From Leptospira fainei serovar Hurstbridge str. BUT 6 (GTDB lineage: Bacteria > Spirochaetota > Leptospiria > Leptospirales > Leptospiraceae), in NCBI RefSeq assembly GCF_000306235.2, contig NZ_AKWZ02000002.1:131001-195000 (forward strand): a DNA stretch of 64,000 bases, read 5' to 3'. Both the position numbers and the translations under genes were made by a program. Shown piece after piece: positions 50,655 to 59,781 of the stretch; within the stretch, counting starts at the first letter, position 1; every line of letters starts with the position of its first letter. Under the pieces are notes generated by a model. That model was given only the letters and a program-made list of their open reading frames with translations. It was not told the DNA's origin and did not search any database.

Positions 50655-51752
50655 ATGAGTCTCAACTGTGGAATCGTAGGACTTCCCAACGTAGGAAAAT
50701 CGACGATCTTTAACGCCCTTACGAAAGCCGGGGCAGAAATGCAAAACTATCCCTTCTGTACAATCGAACCGAATAAAGGCATCGTAGAAGTTCCGGATCC
50801 TCGCTTGAACAGACTCGCCGAATTATATATTCCTCAAAAAACCGTTCCGGCCATTATGGAATTCGTGGATATCGCAGGACTCGTCAAAGGAGCCAGCCAG
50901 GGAGAAGGTCTTGGAAATAAATTTCTTTCTCATATTCGGGAAGTGGATGCCATCTGCCACGTAGTTAGAGCCTTTGAAGATGATAATATCACGCATGTCC
51001 ACGGCAAAATCGATCCCGTCGAAGATGCTCAGGTCGTTACATTAGAACTTATCTTTGCAGATCTTGAATCCGCCGAAAAGCAACAGCAGAAAATAGCAAG
51101 AAATGCAAAGGCCGGTAATAAGGAGGCAATCGAAACGACTGCGGTCCTGGAGAAAATCCTGAATGTTTTGAGAGCGGGAAAGCCGGCTCGTTTGGCGGAA
51201 ATCAAGCCGGAGGAGAGGAAGATCGTTAAAACATTTAATCTTATTACATCCAAACCGGTGATGTACGTTGCCAATATCAGCGACAAAACGTCCGCTCAAA
51301 AGGATAATCCTCTCGTAACGGCGATAAGAAAAATGGCGGAGGAAGAAGGCGCCGAAGTGGTCACGCTCTGCGGCAAATTTGAGGAGGAAATTTCCGGTCT
51401 GTCACGAAGCGAGCAACTGGAATTTTTAAGCGAAATCGGGGAAACTGAAAGCGGACTCGATAGAATGATTCACTCCGCATACAAACTTCTGGGCCTTGTA
51501 ACTTTCTTCACCGCAGGCGAGCAGGAAGTAAGAGCTTGGACCACGGACCTCGGAAGCACTGCTCCAATCGCGGCGTCAGTTATTCACACCGATTTTGAAA
51601 AAGGATTCATTAGAGCGGAAGTGATGAAATATGAGGACTTGGATAGAACAGGTAGTCCCGCAAAGGTAAAGGAAGAAGGTAAGCTTCGTTTGGAAGGAAA
51701 GGAATACATAGTTCAGGACGGCGACGTAATCTATTTTCGGGTTAACGCGTAA
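50655..51752 (+). CDS. ychF: ribosome-binding GTPase/ATPase YchF
   Basis: 365 residues of the OBG-like family. The G1 motif GLPNVGKST opens the P-loop, followed by [37 protein letters not shown] and a C-terminal TGS domain (about 280-365). The G4 region (NISDKT) departs from NKxD, as in YchF generally, and explains its ATP preference. It acts on 70S ribosomes and in stress response. It may be leaderless (see the promoter entry). Confidence 0.97.
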   Translation: MSLNCGIVGLPNVGKSTIFNALTKAGAEMQNYPFCTIEPNKGIVEVPDPRLNRLAELYIPQKTVPAIMEFVDIAGLVKGASQGEGLGNKFLSHIREVDAICHVVRAFEDDNITHVHGKIDPVEDAQVVTLELIFADLESAEKQQQKIARNAKAGNKEAIETTAVLEKILNVLRAGKPARLAEIKPEERKIVKTFNLITSKPVMYVANISDKTSAQKDNPLVTAIRKMAEEEGAEVVTLCGKFEEEISGLSRSEQLEFLSEIGETESGLDRMIHSAYKLLGLVTFFTAGEQEVRAWTTDLGSTAPIAASVIHTDFEKGFIRAEVMKYEDLDRTGSPAKVKEEGKLRLEGKEYIVQDGDVIYFRVNA

Positions 51753-51757
51753 CTCTC

Positions 51758-53404
51758 TCAGCCTGCCTGAACCTTATCCGCAAGCATGTCCTTCCGGAAG
51801 GAATTCGGATTTGTTCCCGTTAATTTTTTAAATTCCAGATAAAATGCGGATCGAGAGCTAAAACCCGCTCTTGATCCAATTTCTGTAGTATTTTCCTCGG
51901 GTAATTCCATTAAGAGATTTTTAGCTTCTTCAACTCGATATTGATTTATCAGGGAAGGGAAGCTAGTCTTAAATTCAGTATTAATCAATTCAGAAAGTTG
52001 ATGAATCGTAATTCCTAACTCTCGAGCCACGTGCTCCTCTTTTAGCGATTTAGTGAGAAAGATTTTTTCCGATTCTAAGAGCTGTCGAATTCGTTGAACG
52101 AAATGATTTATATCCAAAGAAGCGAGATGCGATTTTCTCGCCGACCCTTCTCCTTCTTCGCGGCGTCGAATAATTTCTCGAGAAAGCAGGGAGACAAAGG
52201 CCGTCAAAAAAGGAATGAAATACAAAACGCCGAAAACGGCAATACGATTGTACGGATAAAAATCAAAATGAAAAATAGTCTTATATAAATCGAGAAGAAG
52301 GAAAATTCCCCAAACGGAAATAAAAAACAAATCGTACATGGATCGAGGCCGTACGAAGGAAATATGCGTTTTTCCGAAATAAAGTATCATCAAACCGTAA
52401 TTTGCCACTAATACCAGAATTCTATGATCATACCAGAATTGGTATAGGGGAATTAGGGGGTATAAGATCCCGGTTAAGCAGACGATCCAAAATAATGGAG
52501 ATCTATAAACGTTCCCATTATCTTCCCTATCCCAAGCAGCCAAATAAAGGAAAAAAGCGATATGAGTAATCCCTAAAAATAAGAAATAATTATGCCGAAA
52601 TAGGTTATTCTCGTTTCCCACAATGGAAGCAAATTCCTTTCCGTGTAGAAAATACAAAGTAACAGCCAAAGAAAATAGATGAAACGGTAGTGCTAAAAAA
52701 AGAGGTTTTCGTGTTTTAAAAAAATAAAATCCATTATAGCCCAAGGACAAAAGCAGAACGAATCCCATCGTAACAAAAATCACGGATCGTAATCGAACGA
52801 CTATCATGTAATCTTCTTCGGGAAGCAAACGGACCGGATAATTAATATCCTCGTTGGAGAGAACATATAAGTAAAAAGTTCTTTCTTCCTGAGGTTGTAA
52901 ACGGATGTTAAAATGAGGAAGAGGGGAGATCAGATCATTCCACAGAGGATCAATATCATATCCTGCAAAGCCCGCCTCGAACTTACCGTTACTATCGAGC
53001 GAGCAGAGTTCAGCATCAGGCACATTCAACCAACCGAGAACCAGTGTCCTAAAAATCGGTTCTTCTCCCGTATTAGCCAACCGAAATCGCAGCCAATTTC
53101 CGGTCGGATTTCTTTTGACCCTCACAACTTCCGAGCTGTTATGATGCCATTCCATACGACTGAGAGTCTCGATCGTTTCCACCTTACAATGTCGAAACTG
53201 AAATCCTCGGTATCTATATTCGATTTTGGAACTGATATTTTCCGTCGGAGAATTCAATTTTAGCAGAATAGTGTCCGCTCCTTTGATTACCGGATTTGAG
53301 TGGAGGGGGGGCGCGAAAAAGGGCGTCGAAAAGAAAAATAGAAAAGAGATCCATAATGTAGTCCGTACTACATCTCTTTGCTTCATCTTTCTTTTCAAAT
53401 TCAC
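51758..53404 (-). CDS. membrane-bound 7TM-DISM receptor with AraC-type HTH
   Basis: 548 residues. A signal-like N-terminus (about 15-37) leads to a 7TMR-DISMED2 extracytoplasmic domain (about 45-190), a 7TM-DISM block of seven helices (about 205-405), and a C-terminal AraC helix-turn-helix (about 440-545: LKEEHVARELGITIHQLSELIN, then EEAKNLLMELPEENTTEIGSRAG). It would sense an outside ligand and act on DNA from the membrane. It diverges from sbtA with 600 bases between. GTG start; an in-frame ATG lies at 53386. Confidence 0.88.
   Translation of the reverse strand: MNLKRKMKQRDVVRTTLWISFLFFFSTPFFAPPLHSNPVIKGADTILLKLNSPTENISSKIEYRYRGFQFRHCKVETIETLSRMEWHHNSSEVVRVKRNPTGNWLRFRLANTGEEPIFRTLVLGWLNVPDAELCSLDSNGKFEAGFAGYDIDPLWNDLISPLPHFNIRLQPQEERTFYLYVLSNEDINYPVRLLPEEDYMIVVRLRSVIFVTMGFVLLLSLGYNGFYFFKTRKPLFLALPFHLFSLAVTLYFLHGKEFASIVGNENNLFRHNYFLFLGITHIAFFLYLAAWDREDNGNVYRSPLFWIVCLTGILYPLIPLYQFWYDHRILVLVANYGLMILYFGKTHISFVRPRSMYDLFFISVWGIFLLLDLYKTIFHFDFYPYNRIAVFGVLYFIPFLTAFVSLLSREIIRRREEGEGSARKSHLASLDINHFVQRIRQLLESEKIFLTKSLKEEHVARELGITIHQLSELINTEFKTSFPSLINQYRVEEAKNLLMELPEENTTEIGSRAGFSSRSAFYLEFKKLTGTNPNSFRKDMLADKVQAG
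53356..53373. repeat. inverted repeat at the start of the AraC-type gene
   Basis: ATGTAGT (53356-53362) and ACTACAT (53367-53373) form a perfect 7-bp inverted repeat with a 4-base spacer, inside codons 11-16 of the regulator gene. It could be an operator or chance. Confidence 0.35.
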
Positions 53405-54001
53405 GTTTTTACTATCTTCCTTACTACTTGCTCTACGTCAGGCTCTCTTAATTTGCCAATAAGAACAGTAAAAAGTATAAGCAATTATCTTTCCTAGTCA
53501 CTCTATTTTTTAGTTGAGAGCCTTCTTCCGTAGATTGATTTTTGTCCGGAATCACGATTCCAAATTCTCTTTTTGAATTCATCCATGATTATAATCTTGG
53601 AATATATCAATTTGGGAGGATGGGGGTTGTCTTAGTTCCTACAGTTCCCCTCCTATCCGTTGCACCTGCCCGGTAAAAATTTCTAAAATTGCGGCTATAA
53701 AGCCAAAAGCACCCAAAACTCGCGACTCTATTGGCCCATTCCTTGAGAATTTCCGACAAATTGACATTCCAATTTCTAAAAAAAGGACAGATTGTAGATT
53801 ATTGCAGCGGCCAACCAAGTATGCTGAAATAACTTTCATTTTTTACCGTTTAAGATTTTTTTTGGTGTCCAAATTTATAAGTTTGGAAGGTTATGTATTA
53901 CATAATCCTTCTCGGGTGAGGGGGAAATCGGATATAGCCGAATGTAAAACGTTCGCCAAGATTCCGACCTCTAAATTATCCGAGAATTCAAAGGAGATTT
54001 T
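53405..54001. other. divergent intergenic region between the AraC-type regulator and sbtA
   Basis: 597 bases between two outward-facing genes. Short reading frames occur but have no ribosome-binding site or protein-like composition. The sbtA-proximal part holds two adjacent palindromes (separate entry) and a good AAGGAG (53991-53996) before the sbtA ATG. I see no convincing -35/-10 pair. The length leaves room for regulation of both genes. Confidence 0.5.
53868..53910. promoter_or_regulatory. two adjacent palindromes upstream of sbtA, possible operators
   Basis: TCCAAA (53868-53873) pairs with TTTGGA (53882-53887) over an 8-base spacer. Next to it, TTATGTA (53891-53897) and TACATAA (53899-53905) form a perfect palindrome with a single central T, flanked by AAGG (53887-53890) and CCTT (53907-53910). 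They lie about 90-135 bases before the sbtA ATG. Function inferred. Confidence 0.45.
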
Positions 54002-54985
54002 ATGGATTTTCATGCCGTTATAGAGAACATCCTTAACCCCCCGGTATTGTTTTTCTTCCTGGGTATGGGAGCGGTTCTTTTTAAATCGGATCTAGTTATT
54101 CCGGATCAGATTGGAAAGTTCTTCTCAATGTTTTTGTTGTTCTCGATCGGGTTCAAAGGTGGGCACGAGCTGTATAAAACCCCGTTTACTCAGGAGCATT
54201 TCTTCGTTCTTCTAGGGTGTTCTTTTATGGCGACTCTAGTCCCGATTTATGCGTATTACATCTTAAAAATTAAGCTGGATCGTCCGAATGCAGCCGCACT
54301 GGCGGGATCTTTTGGTTCGATAAGCGCTGTCACGTTCGTTACTGCGGGAGCATTTCTGCATAACGTCGGACAAGAGTTTGGAGGATTTATCGTCGCAGGG
54401 ATGGCTTTGATGGAATCTCCCGCAATCGTTATAGCAGTTCTATTGGATAGAATCGGACGTACGAAAGCCGAGGGAAAAGGGAAAAACGGTTTCTCGTGGA
54501 AGCATTTACTGCACGAAGCATTCTTCGGATATTCGATTTACCTTCTTTTAGGCGCTCTATTCGTGGGTTATTTTACAGGCGAGTCCGGATGGAAGAAAGA
54601 ATCACCATTCTCCGAAAACTTATTCCAAGGGATCTTGACCCTGTTCCTCCTAGATATGGGAATCTCCGCAGCAAAACGATTTAAAGAACTGACTCACGTA
54701 GGTTCGTTCTTGATTCTTGCGACGCTGATTATCATGGCAATCAACGTTGCTTTAGGATTAGTTCTCGTGAAAGTTATCGGAATGCCGTTAGGCGACGCAT
54801 TCATGTTCGTCATATTATGCGCTTCCGCCTCTTACATTGCAGTTCCTGCAGCGATGAAGGGATCGATCCCGGATGCAAATCCGAGTATTTATCTCACGGT
54901 CGCATTATCCATCGTTTTCCCGATTAATATTATCGCCGGTATCCCACTTTATTATTATATAGTAAAGATGGTACTCGGAGCATAA
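54002..54985 (+). CDS. sbtA: sodium-dependent bicarbonate transporter SbtA-like
   Basis: 327 residues with about ten hydrophobic helices. ILNPPVLFFFLGMGAVLFKSDL at the N-terminus and GSFGSISAVTFVTAGAFL, GMALMESPAIVIAVLL, and CASASYIAVPAAMKGSIPDANPS match the SbtA (DUF897) family. In cyanobacteria SbtA imports bicarbonate with Na+, controlled by the PII-like SbtB; no sbtB gene is seen here. AAGGAG lies 5 bases before the ATG. It is separated by 205 bases from the porin gene. Confidence 0.93.
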   Translation: MDFHAVIENILNPPVLFFFLGMGAVLFKSDLVIPDQIGKFFSMFLLFSIGFKGGHELYKTPFTQEHFFVLLGCSFMATLVPIYAYYILKIKLDRPNAAALAGSFGSISAVTFVTAGAFLHNVGQEFGGFIVAGMALMESPAIVIAVLLDRIGRTKAEGKGKNGFSWKHLLHEAFFGYSIYLLLGALFVGYFTGESGWKKESPFSENLFQGILTLFLLDMGISAAKRFKELTHVGSFLILATLIIMAINVALGLVLVKVIGMPLGDAFMFVILCASASYIAVPAAMKGSIPDANPSIYLTVALSIVFPINIIAGIPLYYYIVKMVLGA

Positions 54986-55050
54986 CGGACTTAAGTGGTT
55001 ATCTTTAAGCAAAATATATAAAGATTAAAGATAAAGAAATGAAGCGACAT

Positions 55051-55076
55051 TCCGGCTTCGCTTGTGTGAAGCCGGA
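55051..55076 (+). promoter_or_regulatory. hairpin between sbtA and the porin gene
   Basis: TCCGGCTTC and GAAGCCGGA form a perfect 9-bp stem around the 8-base loop GCTTGTGT. No U-run follows (TTCAGCGCC), so it may limit rather than end transcription, or protect the mRNA end. Nothing else structured is visible in the 205-base gap. Confidence 0.5.
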
Positions 55077-55190
55077 TTCAGCGCCAATATATCAGCAAGG
55101 TGCGCGAGTTCCGTCGTTTTTAAACCGATGGCGGGAGTGATAAATGGAATCCGGAGATAGTCCGGTAAAAATGAAACTCGGAGGAAGCAA

Positions 55191-57185
55191 ATGAAAATTC
55201 CCAACTTTGCAAAAAATAAATCGACTCAATTTTCAAAAATCGTTCTTATAAATGTTATTCCTTTTCTGATCCTTACTACTCTCGTATCCGGGATTTTTGG
55301 ACAAGAAAAACCGGCCACACCGACGCCTACCGTGGCAACTCCGCCGGTCAATGCGGGACAGGCGACAGCAACTCAAACTGCCGCTAATTCAGAGGAAGAT
55401 ACGTATGTTTCCCCGATGAGAGCCGGCGGTTTAACCGGAGATTATAATAGGGCTATCTTTCTCGATCCGGATTTAGGAAAAAAATTCCTAAATCGAAAAA
55501 AGGCCTGGTTAAACGACTGGGTTCGCGTTGGAGCATATATTCGCCCTCGTTGGGAAGATAGGGAAAACCTTTCGTTTGATAAGGCAAATAAAGGCGACAC
55601 ATCCCGGATCATGCAGACTTCTCAGCTGTTCTTTATTATCGATCCTAGTCCTTATTTTTCTATGAAGGTTAATATTCAGGATGCAAGGATTTGGGGAGGA
55701 GAAACTCCTGCTGCAGTCGGCGACACCCGCGCAAACACCTTCGCGAGTACGGGCTCGACGGTAGTTCCCGGGCAAGCCTCGAATAATACGGCCGGGCAGA
55801 CTTCCATTCGTGAAGCCTGGTTTATGGTTAAAAAACTGCCTTTGAACGCCAAGGTTCAGATAGGTCGACAAATTCCTTCTTACGGGGATCAGCGAATGAT
55901 AGGCGGCGCCAACTGGACGATTAACGGTCTTTCTTACGATGGTGCGCGGGTCATGTTCGATCAGGACTGGTTTAACGTTCATCTTTTCGGTTATAAATTA
56001 GTCTCCAATGCTAATGGAGTGAATGGCGTTTTATCTGCGAACGCACCAATCACTTACACCGATCCTGTAACGGGGAAATCCGTAACGAATCCGGGGCAAC
56101 CTGATCAATACTTAGTCGGAACTTACAATACCGTAAAAGCGAAAGATTGGTTCTTAGTTGATATTTACTCATTAGGAGTATTAACTCACAAGACGCCTAT
56201 TTCCCCGGCAGGCACACTAACCGTTCCTTCAGCCGCGGGCGCCGATCTAACGCCTAATGCTTGGAATAAACAGCAAAATAATCTGATTACCACCGGATTC
56301 AGGATCTCGAATCGGACAGCAAACAATAACCTTCCTGCCGCCGGACCTTGGGGTGGATGGGACTGGACGTTAGAGAGCGCATGGCAGTCGGGAGCAACCG
56401 GTGTTAGGGTAGACAATTTGGTTGCAGGCCAAGACGTTACGCTTCCTTTAACGGTTAACGGAGTTACGTATAACGGTAGCTTAGCGGGCACGAAGAATCA
56501 AAAATATTCCGGAGAATTTTTGGTATTGCAAACCGGATATACCTTCTTTGAAAAATTGCGCCTCGGCGTTCAATACCAGTATGCATCAGGAAATCATAAT
56601 CGAGCTAGCGCGAGCAACTCGACGTTCCAAACTATCGCGAACCCTCGGTTCGGAGTAATTCCGTATTTCAATAATGTCAGCGGCTTATCCGAGAATATCG
56701 ATACGAAGAACTTAATCAGTAAATCCATTCATATGTCCTACAAATCAAACGAATATGGAACGTTCTTTGTGTCCTATTTCGTGAACGATAAAGCTCAAGT
56801 TCAGGACGCTTGGTACGCGATTAACGGAACTGCTAATACGGGCTTTAGTACCGAGGCGAATACCGGGTTAACTAATGCCAATGGACAAACGGTTTACACA
56901 CTCGGAAAGCTAGGAAAGAATATATATAACGAATTCGATATAGCTTGGATGTATATGATGAGCGACTACGTTTCTCTATGGATCGGTGCTGGATTTCTTT
57001 CCGCCGGAAGCGCCGTTAAAAATCAGAGGAACGCACTCTACACCTATACGGTCGCGAATGACGGATCAATTACCCTTACTTCGACGGCTGTTTTGAATCA
57101 TATAAACACCCCATCGGTTTACGGTCCTGCGGGAGCGGCATCTCAAGCGAGAATGTTCTACATGCAGTTTAATGCGGCGTTCTAA
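55191..57185 (+). CDS. outer-membrane porin, alginate-export-like beta-barrel
   Basis: 664 residues. A signal peptide ends near SGIFGQ; a Pro/Thr/Ala-rich linker follows; then a long beta-barrel with alternating strands, ending in the aromatic FYMQFNAAF typical of outer-membrane proteins. WGGWDWTLESAWQSG and AKVQIGRQIPSYGDQRMIGG resemble alginate-export-type porins of spirochaetes and others. It probably lets small solutes or anions through the outer membrane. It starts the operon of the complex that follows (17-base gap). Confidence 0.78.
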   Translation: MKIPNFAKNKSTQFSKIVLINVIPFLILTTLVSGIFGQEKPATPTPTVATPPVNAGQATATQTAANSEEDTYVSPMRAGGLTGDYNRAIFLDPDLGKKFLNRKKAWLNDWVRVGAYIRPRWEDRENLSFDKANKGDTSRIMQTSQLFFIIDPSPYFSMKVNIQDARIWGGETPAAVGDTRANTFASTGSTVVPGQASNNTAGQTSIREAWFMVKKLPLNAKVQIGRQIPSYGDQRMIGGANWTINGLSYDGARVMFDQDWFNVHLFGYKLVSNANGVNGVLSANAPITYTDPVTGKSVTNPGQPDQYLVGTYNTVKAKDWFLVDIYSLGVLTHKTPISPAGTLTVPSAAGADLTPNAWNKQQNNLITTGFRISNRTANNNLPAAGPWGGWDWTLESAWQSGATGVRVDNLVAGQDVTLPLTVNGVTYNGSLAGTKNQKYSGEFLVLQTGYTFFEKLRLGVQYQYASGNHNRASASNSTFQTIANPRFGVIPYFNNVSGLSENIDTKNLISKSIHMSYKSNEYGTFFVSYFVNDKAQVQDAWYAINGTANTGFSTEANTGLTNANGQTVYTLGKLGKNIYNEFDIAWMYMMSDYVSLWIGAGFLSAGSAVKNQRNALYTYTVANDGSITLTSTAVLNHINTPSVYGPAGAASQARMFYMQFNAAF

Positions 57186-57202
57186 GTGAATATGGGAGCG
57201 AT

Positions 57203-58924
57203 ATGACGATACTTGCTTATCTTGCAGTTGCAGCATCCCTTTTAGTACCCTTTCTAATAGGGAGGGTGTTAGGAGTGGATTTTTTAGGAGCCGATAGTTC
57301 GATCTTGATCGGGCTTACGCTCCAGGCTGCGTTGGGAATACCGATATCTCTTTACGTAAGCGGTTATGAAAAGGAAAAGAAACCGTTGGTTCTGCTGGGC
57401 TATGCGGTTTTTTTCTTGAGCACCGGACTTTGTTACCTGGTAGGGAAAAGTCTTTGGCTGATTCTTTTCTGGGAATTATCCACGGTCAGCGCGTTTCTCC
57501 TGTATTTAGGAGGAAGGTGGACGGACTCTTCGATAAGAAGTTTTGTGGCTTTAGTTTCGGCGGGCGGAATCGGAGCTTTTTGTTTCACGTTCTGGATCTT
57601 TGCCTCCGATCCGGCTATCGGGCTTTTCTTTCTAATTGCAGGACTTCTAATTAAGTCGGCTTTTTTCGGAGTTCATTTTTGGTTACCGGAAGCTCACTCT
57701 GGAGCTCCTGCTCATGCTTCGGCGGCATATTCCGGATTGTTAGTTAATCTTCCTCTTATTTTGTTTGCCAAGTTTGCGCTGCCGCTTCTTCCGGGAACTT
57801 TCTACGCGACCATTCTGATTCCGTTAGCGGCTATCGGAGTCTTATGGGCCGGAATGACCGCACTCTTCACCAAAGAAATCAAAAAGTCCATCGCCTATAG
57901 CACCGTTGAGAATATGAATCTTTTATGGTTGAGTATCCTTCTTGCGGGCTATTGGCAATCGAGCGAGATCGAAGGGTTAAGATTACTGAGCAAGGCATTC
58001 GGAGTTCTGTTTTTGATTTCTCTAGTGCATCATAGTATCAGCAAGACGTTTCAATTCCTTTATTTCGGATACCTTTCGAAATTATCGGGAGCCTCCGGAG
58101 TGGATCAAAGCACCGGTGTCGGAAGGGTAAGTAATATACCGACCTTTCTTGCGGCAATCGGAACTTTGAGCTTTCTTGCGATTCCGGGAACGACGGGCTT
58201 TCTATCCGAAGCTACGTTTATCAAATTATTATCCGCAGTGGTCGCGGTTCCGGGGACGAGCGCTCTTTTAGTGCTTCCTCTTTTGATTTTAGTCAGTACG
58301 GGACTTGCATTAGGAGCCGCAGCTCACTTGAGATTATTCTTGGGACTTACGTTATCCAGACCCAGAAGAAACTTCGAAGATCACGGTCGAAATTTACCGG
58401 TAACGATTTCTCTCGGACTCATCGGTGGACTTATTTTCATAGCGCCGATTCTGATTTTAGCTCTCGTCAATTACGCAGCGATCAAGGTCGATTGGCTGGA
58501 GGCGGAATGGTTTAAGGGCTTGGGAATATTGGATATAGTCGGATTGGTCTTATTGCTTTCAGTCGGAGTTTTAGGTTTCAGACATAAAATCAAACAAAGA
58601 AAACTTTGGGATTGCGGCGGGCAGTTCGGAGGCGCCGAAGTTGCCATCGGTCCCACAGCTGTATCGGATCCTCTCATGACTCCCTTAGGAAGATATTTCG
58701 TCGATAAGGAAGGGACTTCTCTTTTCGACAAAGGGTTTATTCGGATAATCATCAAGCTTTTAGGTTCGGCGAAGGCGAAGATTGTCGGGGCGGACGACGA
58801 GTCCATTTCGATCAACTTAACTTATTCGTCGTTAACAGTACTGGTCATATTGGTCGTGATCGTCGCGGTCCGATTGGCCGAGGGGGATATATGGAAGCAA
58901 ATTATTTCTCAATGGATACATTAA
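57203..58924 (+). CDS. HyfB/NuoL-like proton-channel subunit of an Ehr-type complex
   Basis: 573 residues, about 14 transmembrane helices. The proton-channel features are kept: Glu in FWELSTVSAFLL and Lys in LLIKSAFFGVHFWLPEAHSG, followed by APAHASAAYSGLL. The C-terminal LWDCGGQFGGAEVAIGPTAVSDP loop matches HyfB of hydrogenase 4. It should form one ion-translocating arm of the complex. Starts 17 bases after the porin gene with GGGAG upstream. Confidence 0.88.
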   Translation: MTILAYLAVAASLLVPFLIGRVLGVDFLGADSSILIGLTLQAALGIPISLYVSGYEKEKKPLVLLGYAVFFLSTGLCYLVGKSLWLILFWELSTVSAFLLYLGGRWTDSSIRSFVALVSAGGIGAFCFTFWIFASDPAIGLFFLIAGLLIKSAFFGVHFWLPEAHSGAPAHASAAYSGLLVNLPLILFAKFALPLLPGTFYATILIPLAAIGVLWAGMTALFTKEIKKSIAYSTVENMNLLWLSILLAGYWQSSEIEGLRLLSKAFGVLFLISLVHHSISKTFQFLYFGYLSKLSGASGVDQSTGVGRVSNIPTFLAAIGTLSFLAIPGTTGFLSEATFIKLLSAVVAVPGTSALLVLPLLILVSTGLALGAAAHLRLFLGLTLSRPRRNFEDHGRNLPVTISLGLIGGLIFIAPILILALVNYAAIKVDWLEAEWFKGLGILDIVGLVLLLSVGVLGFRHKIKQRKLWDCGGQFGGAEVAIGPTAVSDPLMTPLGRYFVDKEGTSLFDKGFIRIIIKLLGSAKAKIVGADDESISINLTYSSLTVLVILVVIVAVRLAEGDIWKQIISQWIH

Positions 58925-59778
58925 TCCGCGTTATCTCCTTTCTCCTACTTCCATTTCTTTGCGGAGGAATCGTTCAGAAAATCCGCGCTTATGGACAAGG
59001 AAGGAGAGGAGCTCCCGTCTTACAGATCTTATACGATACAATTCGAATGATTCGCAAATATCCGATCGACGGACCGTTCTCGGGCTTCTTTACGGAAAGC
59101 GCCGCGATATTCGCCTTTACTTTCGGAGTGGCGCTTTGGTCTCTCATCACGTTCGAATGGGCGTCCCTCTTACTAGTTCCGTTTTTAATCGGGATGATTC
59201 GATTTGCGACGGTTTCTTACGCGGTCGAAAACGGAACTTCGTTCGGAGGAATGGGAGCCGCGAGAGAAACTCTTTTATACGTCTTGGCGGAACCCATTCT
59301 CATTCTGGTTTTGGTCGTTTTCGAATCAAACTTGGTTTTCCAGGCGAATTTCGCAAATCTCTCCTTTGGAATTTTATTCTTCTTAGGGGCGTTATTAATC
59401 GTACTATCGGACCTTGCAAAACCTCCCTTCGATGATCCTCGCACTCACTTGGAACTTACCATGGTGCACGAAGCGATGCTCTTGGAAGCTTCCGGAAGAA
59501 CGAGAGCTCTTTTCGAATTGGCTCACCAGCTTAAGACGGCATCTTTACTTCTTCTTCTTACGAAGCTCGGTTTGGAACATATAGAAATTTTCCTGAACCT
59601 GATTTCGAGTCCGTTGATTCGGGAACTTACCGCGACCGGTGGAGCTTTGTTTCTATCCGCCCTGATCGGTTATTGGGAATCGAATAGTACTCGTAGAAAG
59701 TGGGTTTGGATCCCGGAGCTTTTGGGATTGAACTTCATCTTCATGTTGATCTTGGGCATATTGCTCAAGCTAGGATAA
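58891..59778 (+). CDS. HyfC/NuoH-like membrane subunit
   Basis: 295 residues, about eight helices. KIRAYGQGRRGAPVLQILYD contains the Arg-rich loop facing the peripheral arm, and DLAKPPFDDPRTHLELTMVHEAM is the acidic E-channel motif of HyfC/HycD. It joins the membrane and soluble arms. It overlaps the HyfB-like gene by 34 bases; AGGGGG lies 4 bases before the ATG. A later ATG at 58912 is possible. Confidence 0.9.
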   Translation: MEANYFSMDTLIRVISFLLLPFLCGGIVQKIRAYGQGRRGAPVLQILYDTIRMIRKYPIDGPFSGFFTESAAIFAFTFGVALWSLITFEWASLLLVPFLIGMIRFATVSYAVENGTSFGGMGAARETLLYVLAEPILILVLVVFESNLVFQANFANLSFGILFFLGALLIVLSDLAKPPFDDPRTHLELTMVHEAMLLEASGRTRALFELAHQLKTASLLLLLTKLGLEHIEIFLNLISSPLIRELTATGGALFLSALIGYWESNSTRRKWVWIPELLGLNFIFMLILGILLKLG

Positions 59779-59781
59779 ACC

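Noticed and set aside
53802..54023. 73-codon frame before and overlapping sbtA
   Set aside because: No ribosome-binding site, covers the palindromes and overlaps the sbtA start in another frame. The composition is not protein-like.
57650..57780. Loss of a TM8 lysine in the HyfB-like subunit as a sign of inactivity
   Set aside because: An Asn at this place is, as far as I recall, also seen in related hydrogenase-4 subunits, so it is not evidence of lost ion transport.
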